A stretch of DNA of 34,459 nt from Chitinophagaceae bacterium (GTDB taxonomy: Bacteria > Bacteroidota > Bacteroidia > Chitinophagales > Chitinophagaceae): assembly GCA_947481355.1 (NCBI GenBank), contig CANKGM010000001.1, positions 1 to 34,459 on the forward strand, read 5' to 3'. Below the pieces are notes generated by a model. That model had not been told where the DNA came from. It was given only the letters and a program-made list of their open reading frames with translations, and did not search any database. Positions 8,799 through 16,807 of the stretch are shown here, one piece after another. How positions within the stretch are numbered: position 1 is the first letter of the stretch; every line of letters starts with the position of its first letter. The translations under genes were made by a program, and so were the position numbers.

Positions 8799-8830
8799 TT
8801 TGGTGAATTAACTTGAACAACTTACATTTG
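8799..8830 (+). promoter_or_regulatory. Bacteroidota-type promoter of the DUF177-rpmF-plsX operon
   Basis: TTTG (8799-8802), 20 bases, then TACATTTG (8823-8830): a full match to the -33 TTTG / -7 TAnnTTTG consensus with near-ideal spacing. The expected transcript start around 8837 leaves a 15-20 base leader before the ATG at 8853. Confidence 0.7.
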
Positions 8831-8852
8831 CACTCCCTTAAAAGTACCAGTA

Positions 8853-9392
8853 ATGACAGGGCGCCGGGATTTTGAAATAGCTTTTGTTGGATTAAAACCA
8901 GGCATAACTGAGTTTGAGTATACTATAGGGGATACGTTCTTTGATGCAGAAAAATCAGCTGAATTCAGCAATTGCAATGCGACTATCAAGCTTTTACTTG
9001 ATAAACACGCTACGTTCCTCCAATTGAAATTTGAAGTTGGTGGAAAAACAGAAATGATTTGCAATCGCTGTGGTAATCCTTTAGAGATCAACTTGTGGGA
9101 CGACTTTGAAGTCCTTGTAAAAATGGTTGAAAACCCTGAGGAAATGAATGCCAGCAATGATGATCCAGATGTATTTTTCATTTCATGGAATGAAACTCAT
9201 CTAGATACACATGATTGGATTTATGAATTCGTTCAACTGAGTATGCCTACCCATCCAGTTTGTGAAAAAGATGAATTGGGCGAGTCTACCTGCAACAAAG
9301 ATGTACTAGCCATGCTAGAAAATTTGAAAGAAACAGAAGTAAAAAAAGAAAATACAATCTGGAAAGGATTGGATAAATTCAGAAATAACTAA
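8853..9392 (+). CDS. DUF177 (YceD-like) protein, rRNA accumulation factor family
   Basis: A 179-residue cytoplasmic protein of the DUF177/YceD family, which in other bacteria is needed for normal 23S rRNA accumulation and is nearly always encoded just before rpmF. A typical core is visible: a CNRCGNPLEI knuckle (Cys70, Cys73) followed by an acidic stretch, then IYEFVQLSMPTHPVC with Cys137 and a further Cys147. The four cysteines could bind a metal. The start ATG at 8853 lies 15-20 bases after the predicted transcript start. The stop is 11 bases before rpmF, so the two are co-transcribed. The family assignment is strong from both motif and context; the exact role in this phylum is inferred. 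Confidence 0.9.
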   Translation: MTGRRDFEIAFVGLKPGITEFEYTIGDTFFDAEKSAEFSNCNATIKLLLDKHATFLQLKFEVGGKTEMICNRCGNPLEINLWDDFEVLVKMVENPEEMNASNDDPDVFFISWNETHLDTHDWIYEFVQLSMPTHPVCEKDELGESTCNKDVLAMLENLKETEVKKENTIWKGLDKFRNN

Positions 9393-9403
9393 AACAAGAA
9401 AAG

Positions 9404-9595
9404 ATGCCAAATCCAAAACGCCGTCATTCTCAACAAAGAAGTGCTAAGAGAAGGACACATTACAAGGCTGAAACAGTAACACTGAGCAAAGACTCAACTA
9501 CCGGAGAAATTCATGTTCGCCATCGTGCACATGTAAGCGAAGGAAAGCTGATGTACAAAGGCAAGGTAGTAGCGGAGAAGTCCCCTATCAACTGA
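9404..9595 (+). CDS. rpmF: 50S ribosomal protein L32
   Basis: A 63-residue basic protein of the large ribosomal subunit. MPNPKRRHSQQRSAKRRTHY is the canonical L32 N-terminus, and TGEIHVRHRAHVSEGKLMYK is the conserved C-terminal half. It contains no cysteine, so it is the zinc-free form rather than the four-Cys ribbon form found in many bacteria. Second gene of an operon with DUF177 upstream and plsX downstream, a very common order. Confidence 0.97.
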   Translation: MPNPKRRHSQQRSAKRRTHYKAETVTLSKDSTTGEIHVRHRAHVSEGKLMYKGKVVAEKSPIN

Positions 9596-9614
9596 TAAAA
9601 AGCTTATTTTCAAT

Positions 9615-9660
9615 AAATTCCAACCACCACTTGAATAAAGTAGGTGCTTGGAATTTTTTA
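9615..9660 (+). terminator. Hairpin with T-run between rpmF and plsX (terminator or attenuator)
   Basis: The stem AAATTCCAA (9615-9623) pairs with TTGGAATTT (9648-9656) and can be extended inward by CACC/GGTG after one mismatch; it runs into TTTTTTATTT. This is a classical intrinsic terminator shape. Because plsX follows on the same strand after 28 bases without a convincing promoter, it may only partly stop transcription and so lower plsX relative to rpmF. Confidence 0.65.
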
Positions 9661-9688
9661 TTTAGATTAATCTGAGGATATTTGTACC

Positions 9689-10627
9689 ATGAATATTGGA
9701 CTTGACATGATGGGGGGCGATTACGCTCCTCTTGAAGCCATAAAAGGAATCAAACTATTTAGAGAAGCGAATCAAGATGCCCACCTAACACTCTTTGGAG
9801 ATGCAGAGGCAATTAAGCCCCTATTAGTTGAATATGGCATTGACCAAAACGCCTGTACACTTGTGCACACTACACAGGTTATAGACATGCATGAGCATCC
9901 TACCAAGGCCATGCGCGAGAAACCAGATTCATCTATTTCCATTGGATTTCAACACCTCGCAAAAGGAAATGTAGATGCATTCATAAGTGCAGGTAATACA
10001 GGAGCAATGATGGTCGGCTCTTTATTTAGTATCAAAGCCATTGAAGGTATTCATCGCCCAACTATTGGAGCATATATGCCAAGAGAAAACGGTAAACTTG
10101 GCTGGCTACTTGATGCAGGAATCAATTCAGATTGCAAACCAGAAAACCTAGTTCAATTTGCCATTTTAGGATCACTGTTTGCTGAGCAAGTACTTAATAT
10201 TCCATCACCTAGGGTTGGATTGATTAACATTGGAGAGGAAGAAGGAAAAGGAAATATATTAGCACAGGCAGCTTACCCACTTCTTAAGGAAGAAACTTCG
10301 ATAAATTTCATAGGCAATATAGAAGGTAGAGATATCTTTCTAGACAAAGCAGATGTAATGGTTTGTGAAGGTTTCACTGGGAATGTAGTATTAAAGCTTG
10401 CCGAAAGTGTGTACCCCTTTATTCAAGCTAGGGGAATCAAAGATCCGTTTTTTGACATGTTTGAATTTGAACAATATGGTGGTGTCCCTGTTCTTGGTGT
10501 GAACAAGCCAGTTATTATTGGTCATGGCATTTCACATGCCAAGGCATTTAAGAACATGATTACCCTTGCTGAACGAATGATTCAAAAAGATCTGCTTGGA
10601 AAAATAAAAAATAAGTTTACGACGTAA
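9689..10627 (+). CDS. plsX: Phosphate acyltransferase PlsX
   Basis: Peripheral membrane enzyme converting acyl-ACP plus phosphate to acyl-phosphate, the donor for PlsY in phospholipid synthesis. The 312 residues start with the signature IGLDMMGGDYAP and carry AMREKPDSSI, SAGNTGAMM, LDAGINSDCKPENLVQFA and CEGFTGNVVLKL, all PlsX hallmarks; length is normal to slightly short (usually about 330). Third gene after DUF177 and rpmF. In many bacteria fabH follows directly. Here the next gene is on the opposite strand and overlaps plsX by 11 bases, so the lipid operon stops at this point and the polysaccharide locus begins. Confidence 0.97.
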   Translation: MNIGLDMMGGDYAPLEAIKGIKLFREANQDAHLTLFGDAEAIKPLLVEYGIDQNACTLVHTTQVIDMHEHPTKAMREKPDSSISIGFQHLAKGNVDAFISAGNTGAMMVGSLFSIKAIEGIHRPTIGAYMPRENGKLGWLLDAGINSDCKPENLVQFAILGSLFAEQVLNIPSPRVGLINIGEEEGKGNILAQAAYPLLKEETSINFIGNIEGRDIFLDKADVMVCEGFTGNVVLKLAESVYPFIQARGIKDPFFDMFEFEQYGGVPVLGVNKPVIIGHGISHAKAFKNMITLAERMIQKDLLGKIKNKFTT

Positions 10628-11714
10628 CTTTTCGGTTTGATGGCATAAAATAAACAATAAAAAATGCCGAAATAAGAATTCCTAGAATAAATCCAGCAGG
10701 AATAAATACATACCACTTCCACTCATTCTTTTTTAATGGCAGTTCAGGACTATCAATAATTTCTATTGTTGGCGTTTCTTGAATTAATGCAGTTTTACTA
10801 ATATCTAAACTCTTATTCAAATCGCTATAAATCAGACTCAAAAGAGATTTGTCTCTACGCGAAATCTCTAAATCAGCTTCTGTATTTATAAAAGATGGAT
10901 TTGCGTTTATTAAATCCTTTGATATGCTGGTATAGGTGCGCTGATTCAATAGATACGAAACGCTATCTGCCTTATGCTGTAATCTCTCTGCATTCACCCG
11001 CAACCTTCTTGTTTTAGTGTCAATATATAACTTAGAAACCTGATCTAGTAATCGAAGACTGATCAACTGAGTTAATCGTTCGTTCTTTGTGGTTAGTTCT
11101 AAGCTGAAAATGCTTAATTTTTTATCAGGCTTGTACACTGAAAGCTCCTTTTCGATTATACGTTTATTGATAATTTGAAGGAGGCTATCCTCAGCCCTAC
11201 TGCGAATGCCAGTTTCTAATGGTGTTGAAGTTGGAAGAAACATTTCTTTCTTTCCCACTTTAGCCAGGAACTTATCTGCATAGCCATAGGATGATGCATA
11301 CGCCCAAGCAAGGGACCGTGTGGTATCTTCCGGATCAGATGACAATAGCACTTTCTTTAAAAGAGTTGGACTCTTAAGTAATTCAAGAATATTGTCTCCT
11401 GCCAATATCCCAGAGTTTCCAGAAAGAGAGCTCATATCTAGCCCTACTTGCCCAGCCAATGCAGAAAATAACCCCCCTGAAGTTTGTTTGTTTTCTTCAA
11501 TAACAAAATTTACCCTACCAGTATAGGTGACACTTTTAAGTAAAGCAAACGATCCAGCTAAAAAAGATAACACAATACCACAATAAATAATTGTTCTACT
11601 ATGTCGCTTTAATTTTGTCATTCTTTGTAGGTTTTGAATCCATACTTGACCCAATTTAAATTCGGGTTCTTCCCCAAGCAAATTATGCTCTATTCGTTTT
11701 TTCTCTTGATTCAT
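10617..11714 (-). CDS. Wzz-type polysaccharide chain-length regulator (no kinase domain)
   Basis: A 365-residue inner-membrane co-polymerase that sets polymer length together with Wzy. Architecture: a cytoplasmic N-tail; membrane segment 1 at about residues 41-61; a periplasmic region with FVIEENKQTSGGLFSALAGQ and a helical, coiled-coil-prone stretch (about 215-310); then the proline-rich IIDSPELPLKKN just before segment 2 (about 333-358), and a short basic tail. The tail ends after about ten residues, so the BY-kinase domain of Wzc-type proteins is missing; no separate kinase is seen in the window. Start ATG at 11714. The 3' end overlaps plsX by 11 bases in convergent orientation. Confidence 0.88.
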   Translation of the reverse strand: MNQEKKRIEHNLLGEEPEFKLGQVWIQNLQRMTKLKRHSRTIIYCGIVLSFLAGSFALLKSVTYTGRVNFVIEENKQTSGGLFSALAGQVGLDMSSLSGNSGILAGDNILELLKSPTLLKKVLLSSDPEDTTRSLAWAYASSYGYADKFLAKVGKKEMFLPTSTPLETGIRSRAEDSLLQIINKRIIEKELSVYKPDKKLSIFSLELTTKNERLTQLISLRLLDQVSKLYIDTKTRRLRVNAERLQHKADSVSYLLNQRTYTSISKDLINANPSFINTEADLEISRRDKSLLSLIYSDLNKSLDISKTALIQETPTIEIIDSPELPLKKNEWKWYVFIPAGFILGILISAFFIVYFMPSNRKVTS

Positions 11715-11730
11715 TCGTTCCCGTTTAAGG

Positions 11731-11760
11731 CAAATTAATACATTTAAAGGCGATTACAAA
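11731..11760 (-). promoter_or_regulatory. Possible promoter of the Wzz gene
   Basis: On the minus strand, TTTG (11760-11757) is followed by 18 bases and TTAATTTG (11738-11731), one mismatch from TAnnTTTG. It overlaps the stop of the upstream Wzi-family gene and would give the chain-length regulator its own transcript with a leader of about 10 bases. Confidence 0.4.
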
Positions 11761-13463
11761 CCCAAAGAGCAGCCTGCACTAAATTGATAATACATCTTGG
11801 AATTGAAGTCAGGAGAATATAGCTTAATCTCCTGACGAGCGAGTTGGCCAAAAAAGTAAAGATTATTAATCCATTCATAGGATACCCTACCGCTTGTTGT
11901 CCAACGCTTTTGCTGAAGACCAAACAAAAAATCAGGTTGAGGCTGCTGAAAATATTGTTGTTCTGTAGTGCCTGCAGATCCTTTACGGATTTGTTCAAGT
12001 CGGAACACCACCCTCATACGAGGGATAGGGATATACTTTGCCTCCACGATCAATCTGTCTGCATTATTGCCCATCCAATCACCAATCAAATACCCATTAT
12101 TACTGTATTCCTGAGCAGGTAGTAAGTTTTGATATACAAAAGGATTAATACGTGTATAATCTATACTACATGTTAGATTTGGAAAAAAAGGAAAATTAGT
12201 AACTGAACCGCCAACATTAAATCCAATTTGAGTACGATTTCGTCTTGCACTAAATATTGCAGATGGGCTAAACTCATCCACCAAAATCGAGGTATAGAGG
12301 TGTGTATTTTTAAGTTGATTACGCGAAGAGAGTTGAACGAAAAATTGGGTATTAGAACCCGCGTTAATATTCGTACCAGAAATATATTGATCCCAAGCTT
12401 TATAAAACATCAAGGGAAGGACATACCCAAGTTGAATACGATCATTATACACAACAGATTCACCTAACATCAGGGTTAATCCTTTTTTAAGTCGTAATGA
12501 AAATGCATGTGAAACCATGTACTTGGGAATCATTTTAAATCGTTGTCCTCCAAAGACACCCCCATTTGAAACAATATAACTATTTGGCGTATCTACTAAC
12601 CGAGATGCTAACACAGCATGCATATATTCAAACTTCAGCCATGGTAAAATTTGCTGAGTTAATCTAATGTAAGGGAAACTGGGAGGCTTTGTAGAAAAGA
12701 TAAGATTACCATTGAGCCCATATCCACTTACATATTGTTCTTTACCTACTGCAAACAATCCATTCTTCCATTGGTAAGTCATGGTTGCTCTTACATCAGC
12801 ATAATTTAATGTTTTAGTACCAGGATGAACAGATGCTATATACCCTTGTTGAGGTGTAAGTTTTTTATCGAAGTCAATTCCAGTCCCCTCCTCATTGATA
12901 TCCTTGTAGTGTAGTTGTAGTCCAAATCGCTTGCCTAATGATGCCCAAATTTGAAGGCCAGTTGCTTTATATATAGATGTTTTTTTATCATTTGAAGAAA
13001 AAACAGATCCTTGTATAACAGGCTCAATATTAAATTGAAATGGTTGCAGTAGATTCCTAGTATTTTGACCAGGTGAATGCAGGGAATCTATCTTAGACAA
13101 AAAACGGATTCTACCTCGTGGATCTTTCTTAAACCATCTTTCCTTAACGCTATTTACACTCCCTTCGCTTATACCAAGTCCAAATTCTTTAATATGAAAC
13201 AGGAGTTCACTGCGTTCAACTGTATTGAGTGATGTTTTTTGGGTATTATATGCTGAATCAAGTTCATTTAGGTATGCCGCAATTTGATTGCGTGTCAGTG
13301 GCCTTATCATATCATCTATGATGATGTTACCCCTTAGTGCTTGCCGATTCAAGTACTCGTAAATACTATTGTCTACATTTTCAAAAACAGCCTGTGAATA
13401 GCTTGAAATTGAAACAATCAAGGATAGTAAAAGTAGTATTGTTCGAACTAATTTAATATGCAT
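11754..13463 (-). CDS. Wzi-family capsule assembly outer-membrane protein, divergent member
   Basis: A predicted outer-membrane beta-barrel that helps attach or assemble surface polysaccharide. I place the start at the ATG at 13463 (569 residues), giving the signal peptide MHIKLVRTILLLLSLIVSIS ending SYSQ; the longer reading frame from 13559 lies inside the upstream gene. The mature N-terminus has an NSIYEYLNRQALRG helix and an ITRNQIAAYLNEL-like motif (PLTRNQIAAYLNEL) typical of Bacteroidota Wzi proteins. Alternating strands with FAVGKEQYVSGYGLNGNLIF and a C-terminal barrel segment follow. Unlike the two homologues at 24116-27405 it lacks the ENLWWGPG motif. It overlaps the upstream sugar transferase gene by 11 bases, suggesting coupled translation. 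Confidence 0.8.
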   Translation of the reverse strand: MHIKLVRTILLLLSLIVSISSYSQAVFENVDNSIYEYLNRQALRGNIIIDDMIRPLTRNQIAAYLNELDSAYNTQKTSLNTVERSELLFHIKEFGLGISEGSVNSVKERWFKKDPRGRIRFLSKIDSLHSPGQNTRNLLQPFQFNIEPVIQGSVFSSNDKKTSIYKATGLQIWASLGKRFGLQLHYKDINEEGTGIDFDKKLTPQQGYIASVHPGTKTLNYADVRATMTYQWKNGLFAVGKEQYVSGYGLNGNLIFSTKPPSFPYIRLTQQILPWLKFEYMHAVLASRLVDTPNSYIVSNGGVFGGQRFKMIPKYMVSHAFSLRLKKGLTLMLGESVVYNDRIQLGYVLPLMFYKAWDQYISGTNINAGSNTQFFVQLSSRNQLKNTHLYTSILVDEFSPSAIFSARRNRTQIGFNVGGSVTNFPFFPNLTCSIDYTRINPFVYQNLLPAQEYSNNGYLIGDWMGNNADRLIVEAKYIPIPRMRVVFRLEQIRKGSAGTTEQQYFQQPQPDFLFGLQQKRWTTSGRVSYEWINNLYFFGQLARQEIKLYSPDFNSKMYYQFSAGCSLGL

Positions 13464-14862
13464 TTTGGTCTCCCCTAAAGATGTTGATAATGGTTTGAAG
13501 TACGATTTGGATATCAAAAAAGATATTCCAGCGATGAATGTAGTATAAATCGTGGTCAACTCTTTTTTGCATATCCGCTATACTCTTTGTCTCTCCCCTA
13601 TAGCCATTTACTTGTGCCCAGCCAGAAATGCCTGGCTTAACAATATGCCTTAACATATAATTTTCAACAGTCTCAATTGATGCCATATTAAGTGGGACGG
13701 GGTGTGGCCTTGGACCGATAACTGACATATTACCAATCATTACATTCCAGAATTGAGGTAATTCATCAAGGCTGGTTTTACGTAAAAATTTACCTAATCG
13801 TGTAACCCTTGGATCATTCACTTTAGCTTGAGCATAATTTCCAGCAGCATCTAGTTCTGCACTATCAATAGACATAGAGCGAAATTTATAACACACAATC
13901 TGTTCATTAGACAAGCCCCATCTTATTTGCTTAAATAATATTGGGCCTTTAGAAGAAAATTTGATCAATAATGACAAGAGGGGTAAAAGCCAAATACCAA
14001 TGAAAAGAAAAAATAGTGTTGAAAAGATTAAATCAAATAACCGCTTCATTGTCCGATTTTCCCATCTATCTAAAGGAAGCTTCTTGTAGTTCAATACAGG
14101 CATTATACCAAGATCAGCAACTTCAATATTAGCATTGGTATATTTTTCAAGATCTGGAATTAACCTTACTTTTCTATGGTATTGTTCACAAATTTGTATA
14201 ATCCTCTTTACAGCACCAGCCTCTGCATTTGACAAAGCAAGTATAATTTCTTGGGTAGGTTGAACCTTCAAAATAGCTTCCAATTCTGAAAGATTTCCTA
14301 GATAAGGTACGTTTTGAATATTTACTTTTTCATCATCGATAATTCCGGAACAGTGGTATCCATAATAGGTAAATCGCTCTACCATTTCAATGAAATCGGA
14401 ACCAGATCGAGTATAACCAATCAATATAAAATGCTCAGTCAATTCTCCTTTATAAATAAGATAGTGTGTGTACTTTCTTATGATGTATTTAAAGAGTACA
14501 GAGAATAAAAAAATCAGCCCGAAGAAAAGTGCCCAAAAATCATTTGAAATACTTTTGGTTGAGAAGAGATAAAAAAAACAAGAACTACTCAATAAAACGG
14601 TAATTGAAATATTGTAAAATGAAACAATAATTTCTTCTGAGAATTTTTTTGTCCTTCGGTCTATGTATAATTTAGAAAAAATACCACCCAGAAACCAAGA
14701 TGATGTCATAATGAGTAATACCAACAAGAATTCCTTCCTAGAAACCAATATTAAGTTGCTTTCATAGACATAAAAAGCTATCCCAAAAGACAAAAAAATG
14801 GCAAATAGGTCAGCTATATATTTTGATTGTACATAAAGCAGGTGCGAACGACTCAACTTCAT
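13453..14862 (-). CDS. Initiating polyprenyl-phosphate hexose-1-phosphate transferase (WcaJ/WbaP type)
   Basis: A 469-residue inner-membrane enzyme that starts repeat-unit synthesis by moving a hexose-1-phosphate (probably glucose) from a UDP-sugar to undecaprenyl phosphate. Four N-terminal membrane segments (about 13-33, 43-63, 80-101 and 108-127) are followed by a soluble Rossmann-like domain (145-265) and a further membrane segment (272-300). The catalytic C-terminal domain has YKFRSM (325-330), RKTSLDELPQFWNV (361-374), MSVIGPRPH (379-387) and GYRGET (420-425), all bacterial sugar transferase signatures. The GYRGET ending is typical of the UndP-glucose transferase branch; the sugar is inferred from this. 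It lies 43 bases after the upstream GT4 gene on the same strand. Confidence 0.93.
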   Translation of the reverse strand: MKLSRSHLLYVQSKYIADLFAIFLSFGIAFYVYESNLILVSRKEFLLVLLIMTSSWFLGGIFSKLYIDRRTKKFSEEIIVSFYNISITVLLSSSCFFYLFSTKSISNDFWALFFGLIFLFSVLFKYIIRKYTHYLIYKGELTEHFILIGYTRSGSDFIEMVERFTYYGYHCSGIIDDEKVNIQNVPYLGNLSELEAILKVQPTQEIILALSNAEAGAVKRIIQICEQYHRKVRLIPDLEKYTNANIEVADLGIMPVLNYKKLPLDRWENRTMKRLFDLIFSTLFFLFIGIWLLPLLSLLIKFSSKGPILFKQIRWGLSNEQIVCYKFRSMSIDSAELDAAGNYAQAKVNDPRVTRLGKFLRKTSLDELPQFWNVMIGNMSVIGPRPHPVPLNMASIETVENYMLRHIVKPGISGWAQVNGYRGETKSIADMQKRVDHDLYYIHRWNIFFDIQIVLQTIINIFRGDQNAY

Positions 14863-14905
14863 GTGATAAAATTAAAGTTTTTATACTATTTGAAGGCAGT
14901 TGCTA

Positions 14906-16063
14906 TCAGAATGTGCGAAAGAGTTTTAACCAATTGGACTCAAATGCCTCCAAGGAAAAACACTCATTAACCCGTTGACTTCCTTTTTGACCCATCTGAC
15001 GCATCTTTTCGGTGTCTAACAACAGCAACCGGAGGGTTTCTGCAGCCTTTTTGTGGTCATCTAAAGGAATGAAAGAGCCTGTTTCACCATCAAGTATCAT
15101 TTCGGAGGCACCTCCTTGGAGGGTAGCTAAGACAGGTTTTCCAGAAGCCATTGCTTCTAACACGACAGTTGGCAAAGGATCAGGCAACAAGGAAGGGAGT
15201 ACTAATAAGTCAATAGATGCAAGTATTGCTGGAACATCCCTTCGGTATCCAATATAAAATACCTTATCGACTAGTTCTTTATCAATAATAGACTGCTGAA
15301 GTTCCTCTACATAATACTCATATCCTGGATAGGCATCCCCAACCATAATTGCATATACATTCAAATCAGACACTTTCATCTCATCAAAAAAGCTTTTCAT
15401 TATGTTTAAAAAATAAGCCTGGCCTTTCCAGGGTTGGACACGACCCACCATAGCAATAAGGATTGCATTATGCGTATTTTTCAAGGTAAAAGGAAATTCA
15501 GAATCATTTAGGGAAACGGCATGTTTAAAATCACTGGTTGGGATACCATTATGCAGTAAGTGAATATCTAATTTAGTTGATTGTTTCATCCAAAAATCCC
15601 TTGTAGCAGCAGAAACTGCAATAACTTGATTTGATTTTTCAATCAACCTAACTAAAAAATATTTAAGTATGGATGGAGTCTCAACAATTTCATGCAAATG
15701 CCAAATTAAGGGAAGTCCAGTCAACGATTTTAATATTGGACCAAGAATGACATTTGCGGAATTAATATAAATCGTTGAAACAGTATACTTCTTAATCAGT
15801 CGAGTTATCTTATATGTGGATGAGAGCCAAAGCACTACTCTACCTAGTATTCCCCATGGGGTAAAATAGCGCCTTCTCAATACCCCCACATTCACAATAC
15901 AAACTTCAACGCCTAAATCTTCTAGCTCATAAACTAATGTTCCATGATGGGGTAATATCACTACTACATCTTCTTTTTCTCGAACACATACTTTTACAAT
16001 TTGCAGTAAAATTTTTGCAGAACCGTATAAATCAGCACTCCCATGTATAAAAAGTGTTGACAT
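14906..16063 (-). CDS. Glycosyltransferase family 4 (GT-B fold)
   Basis: A 385-residue cytoplasmic glycosyltransferase building the repeat unit. The N-terminal domain opens with a FIHGSADLYGSAK donor/acceptor loop. The C-terminal GT4 domain has MVGRVQPWKGQ (205-215), a GDAYPGYEYYV element, IGYRRDVP and VLPSLLPDPLPTVVLEAMAS (288-307). The usual E-x7-E pair is Asp295-x7-Glu303, so the first glutamate is replaced by aspartate. GGASEMI and an HHNGI-like turn (LLHNGIP) are also seen. The start ATG at 16063 lies only two bases after the stop of the upstream lipoprotein gene, so the two are in one operon. Confidence 0.9.
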   Translation of the reverse strand: MSTLFIHGSADLYGSAKILLQIVKVCVREKEDVVVILPHHGTLVYELEDLGVEVCIVNVGVLRRRYFTPWGILGRVVLWLSSTYKITRLIKKYTVSTIYINSANVILGPILKSLTGLPLIWHLHEIVETPSILKYFLVRLIEKSNQVIAVSAATRDFWMKQSTKLDIHLLHNGIPTSDFKHAVSLNDSEFPFTLKNTHNAILIAMVGRVQPWKGQAYFLNIMKSFFDEMKVSDLNVYAIMVGDAYPGYEYYVEELQQSIIDKELVDKVFYIGYRRDVPAILASIDLLVLPSLLPDPLPTVVLEAMASGKPVLATLQGGASEMILDGETGSFIPLDDHKKAAETLRLLLLDTEKMRQMGQKGSQRVNECFSLEAFESNWLKLFRTF

Positions 16064-16065
16064 GG

Positions 16066-16752
16066 TTAGTTAGTTATAGCTTCAACAATAAGGTTATCAA
16101 TAGACCAGGACTTATTGCAATTAGTTCCTTGTAATGCATCATTCAACTGTAACACTAGTACAGAATCCACATGAGGCCTTGAAAACGAAATTCTATATTT
16201 AGAAGTCCCATTAAATCGATCTTTGTAGGCACAGACTCCCGGCAATAAGGTATCGATTGAATTCCCTCTAGCGGGAGCAGGGACGCCTACTCCAATCCAA
16301 TCAGGATATGACTGTTTATTATTTGGTGTATTGGAAAACGTAGTAGATAATTGATACTGATTGTTAACACGAACATTCCATACATCAACAATTCCGTTAA
16401 TACTTTTTTTATTTCCCTCCCATCCATCATGAGCATAAAAATCAAACCCTACATAAACCATATTGTGAGGAGGAAGTCTGTATACTTTTAGGGTAACTAG
16501 CGTATTATTAAACATACCTAATACTTTCGTTCCATTAAATGGATTAACCAAATTATTGAGAGTCTCTCCCCAACCAGTCACTGCCGTTATGTTTTTAGAG
16601 TCATTTGTTTCGAAATTTTGTGCATATACAGCCTCTCTAATGGTCAGATTTTTTTTGCACCCCAACAGGCATGAAAAAAAGATCATTAGCAACAAAACGA
16701 GTACTTGATTTTTATAGCGACTAACTGAATTAAACATAGTAGGTAATGACAT
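16066..16752 (-). CDS. Unrecognised lipoprotein in polysaccharide locus
   Basis: A 228-residue predicted lipoprotein that I do not recognise. It has a positively charged N-region, a hydrophobic stretch VLVLLLMIFFSCLLGC and a lipobox LLGC with Cys32 as the acylated residue. The next residues are KKN, with no Asp at +2. The mature part is beta-rich and aromatic: QNFETNDSK, FDFYAHDGWEG, DVWNVRVNNQYQL, YPDWIGVGVP and a terminal NKSWSIDNLIVEA, the style of jelly-roll, carbohydrate-binding-like domains; two Cys (in GVCAYK and TNCNKS) could form a disulfide. Two starts are possible: ATG at 16752 or ATG at 16737. A promoter box ending at 16754 would place the transcript start inside the longer form, favouring 16737. 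It is first gene of the minus-strand operon leading to Wzz. Confidence 0.75.
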   Translation of the reverse strand: MSLPTMFNSVSRYKNQVLVLLLMIFFSCLLGCKKNLTIREAVYAQNFETNDSKNITAVTGWGETLNNLVNPFNGTKVLGMFNNTLVTLKVYRLPPHNMVYVGFDFYAHDGWEGNKKSINGIVDVWNVRVNNQYQLSTTFSNTPNNKQSYPDWIGVGVPAPARGNSIDTLLPGVCAYKDRFNGTSKYRISFSRPHVDSVLVLQLNDALQGTNCNKSWSIDNLIVEAITN

Positions 16753-16753
16753 C

Positions 16754-16761
16754 CAAATATA
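16754..16761 (-). promoter_or_regulatory. TATATTTG -7 box before the lipoprotein gene
   Basis: On the minus strand TATATTTG (16761-16754) matches TAnnTTTG perfectly, in a 55-base gap between divergent genes. No TTG lies at the ideal distance upstream, so the -33 element is weak. It sits only one base before the first ATG (16752), which implies that translation starts at a later ATG such as 16737. On the other strand TTTG (16768-16771) and TATATTTA (16787-16794) could serve the divergent GT4 gene, though their 15-base spacing is short. Confidence 0.4.
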
Positions 16762-16807
16762 CCCGAATTTGTCCTATTTTTAGAGGTATATTTAACTTCA
16801 ACTCAAA

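Noticed and set aside
13464..13559. 32-residue N-terminal extension of the third Wzi-family protein
   Set aside because: It lies wholly within the upstream sugar transferase gene and would bury the signal peptide that begins at the ATG at 13463.
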